DNA of 13,279 bases from Actinomycetes bacterium. Lineage in GTDB: Bacteria > Actinomycetota > Acidimicrobiia > Acidimicrobiales > Microtrichaceae. The notes beneath the pieces are model-generated. The model was not told where the DNA came from, did no database searches, and saw only the letters and a list, made by a program, of their open reading frames with translations. Each line of letters begins with the position of its first letter. The first letter of the stretch is position 1. The DNA lies in contig JAFAFN010000411.1 of NCBI GenBank assembly GCA_023423475.1, forward strand, positions 1 through 13,279, in the 5' to 3' direction. Made by a program: the position numbers and the translations under genes. Of the stretch, positions 13,200 to 13,279 are shown piece after piece.

Positions 13200-13279
13200 G
13201 CGGGCGCTCGGGTCGACCGGGGCACGCACGCCCTGGCCGTTGCGGCGGGCGATGTCGACCGGATCGAACCCTGCTGCGT
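13182..13279 (-). CDS. Probable C-terminal end of a gene that continues beyond the window
   Basis: Reading the - strand from the window edge gives 31 codons ending in TAG at 13184-13182, including AGFDPVDIARRNGQG and VRAPVDPSARSID. Codon third positions are almost all G or C, as in real genes here, and the peptide has an ordinary composition. It would overlap the end of the methyltransferase gene by 18 bp, tail to tail. Too short to identify. Confidence 0.4.
   Translation of the reverse strand, partial: AAGFDPVDIARRNGQGVRAPVDPSARSIDAS

Overview
This is a 13.3-kb, very GC-rich and gene-dense piece of bacterial chromosome. The strong G/C preference at third codon positions, the many GTG/TTG starts, the leaderless promoters (TANNNT six to eight bases before the start codon) and the gene families present (PAC2 protein, full mrpABCDEFG cluster, GtrA) all point to an actinobacterium. 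A deep branch such as Acidimicrobiia is my guess, but this cannot be proven from the window. No rRNA, tRNA, CRISPR array, insertion sequence or phage gene was seen.

Layout. (1) Positions 1-159: an 11-bp-stem hairpin, probably the terminator of the gene to the left, then the leader of the mrp operon. (2) 160-6102, + strand: a complete group-1 Mrp cation/proton antiporter operon, mrpA-B-C-D-E-F-G. All six junctions are 4-base start/stop overlaps. (3) 6150-6992, - strand: a PAC2-family protein, convergent with mrpG. Its 3' end is followed by two extra 24-bp copies of itself. (4) 7092-8306, + strand: a GNAT acetyltransferase and a PlsC-type acyltransferase. (5) 8313-8897, - strand: a second, divergent LPLAT-type acyltransferase that meets the first tail to tail, 6 bp apart. 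(6) 9020-10520, + strand: two tandem paralogous TetR-like regulators, divergent from the second acyltransferase across a 122-bp region with an operator-like inverted repeat. (7) 10521-10666: a convergent intergenic region with a 24-bp tandem repeat and three dyads. (8) 10667-11941, - strand: a lipoprotein of the soluble glucose/sorbosone dehydrogenase family. (9) 12028-13199, + strand: a GtrA-family membrane protein and a class I methyltransferase, followed by the probable tail of a - strand gene that runs off the window.

How the parts may work together. The Mrp operon encodes one membrane complex for Na+(K+)/H+ exchange. The two acyltransferases and the two TetR proteins form a plausible lipid-acylation locus with its own regulators, although no ligand can be inferred. 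GtrA and the methyltransferase look like cell-surface glycan functions, but the link is loose.

Most unusual signal. Three unrelated genes (PAC2, second tetR, gtrA) have their last codons plus the stop duplicated immediately downstream. The periods (24, 24 and 15 bp) are all multiples of three, so each gene gains an in-frame backup TGA. A fourth gene (mrpB) has a 15-bp in-frame tandem duplication just before its stop. I do not know a described name for this pattern.
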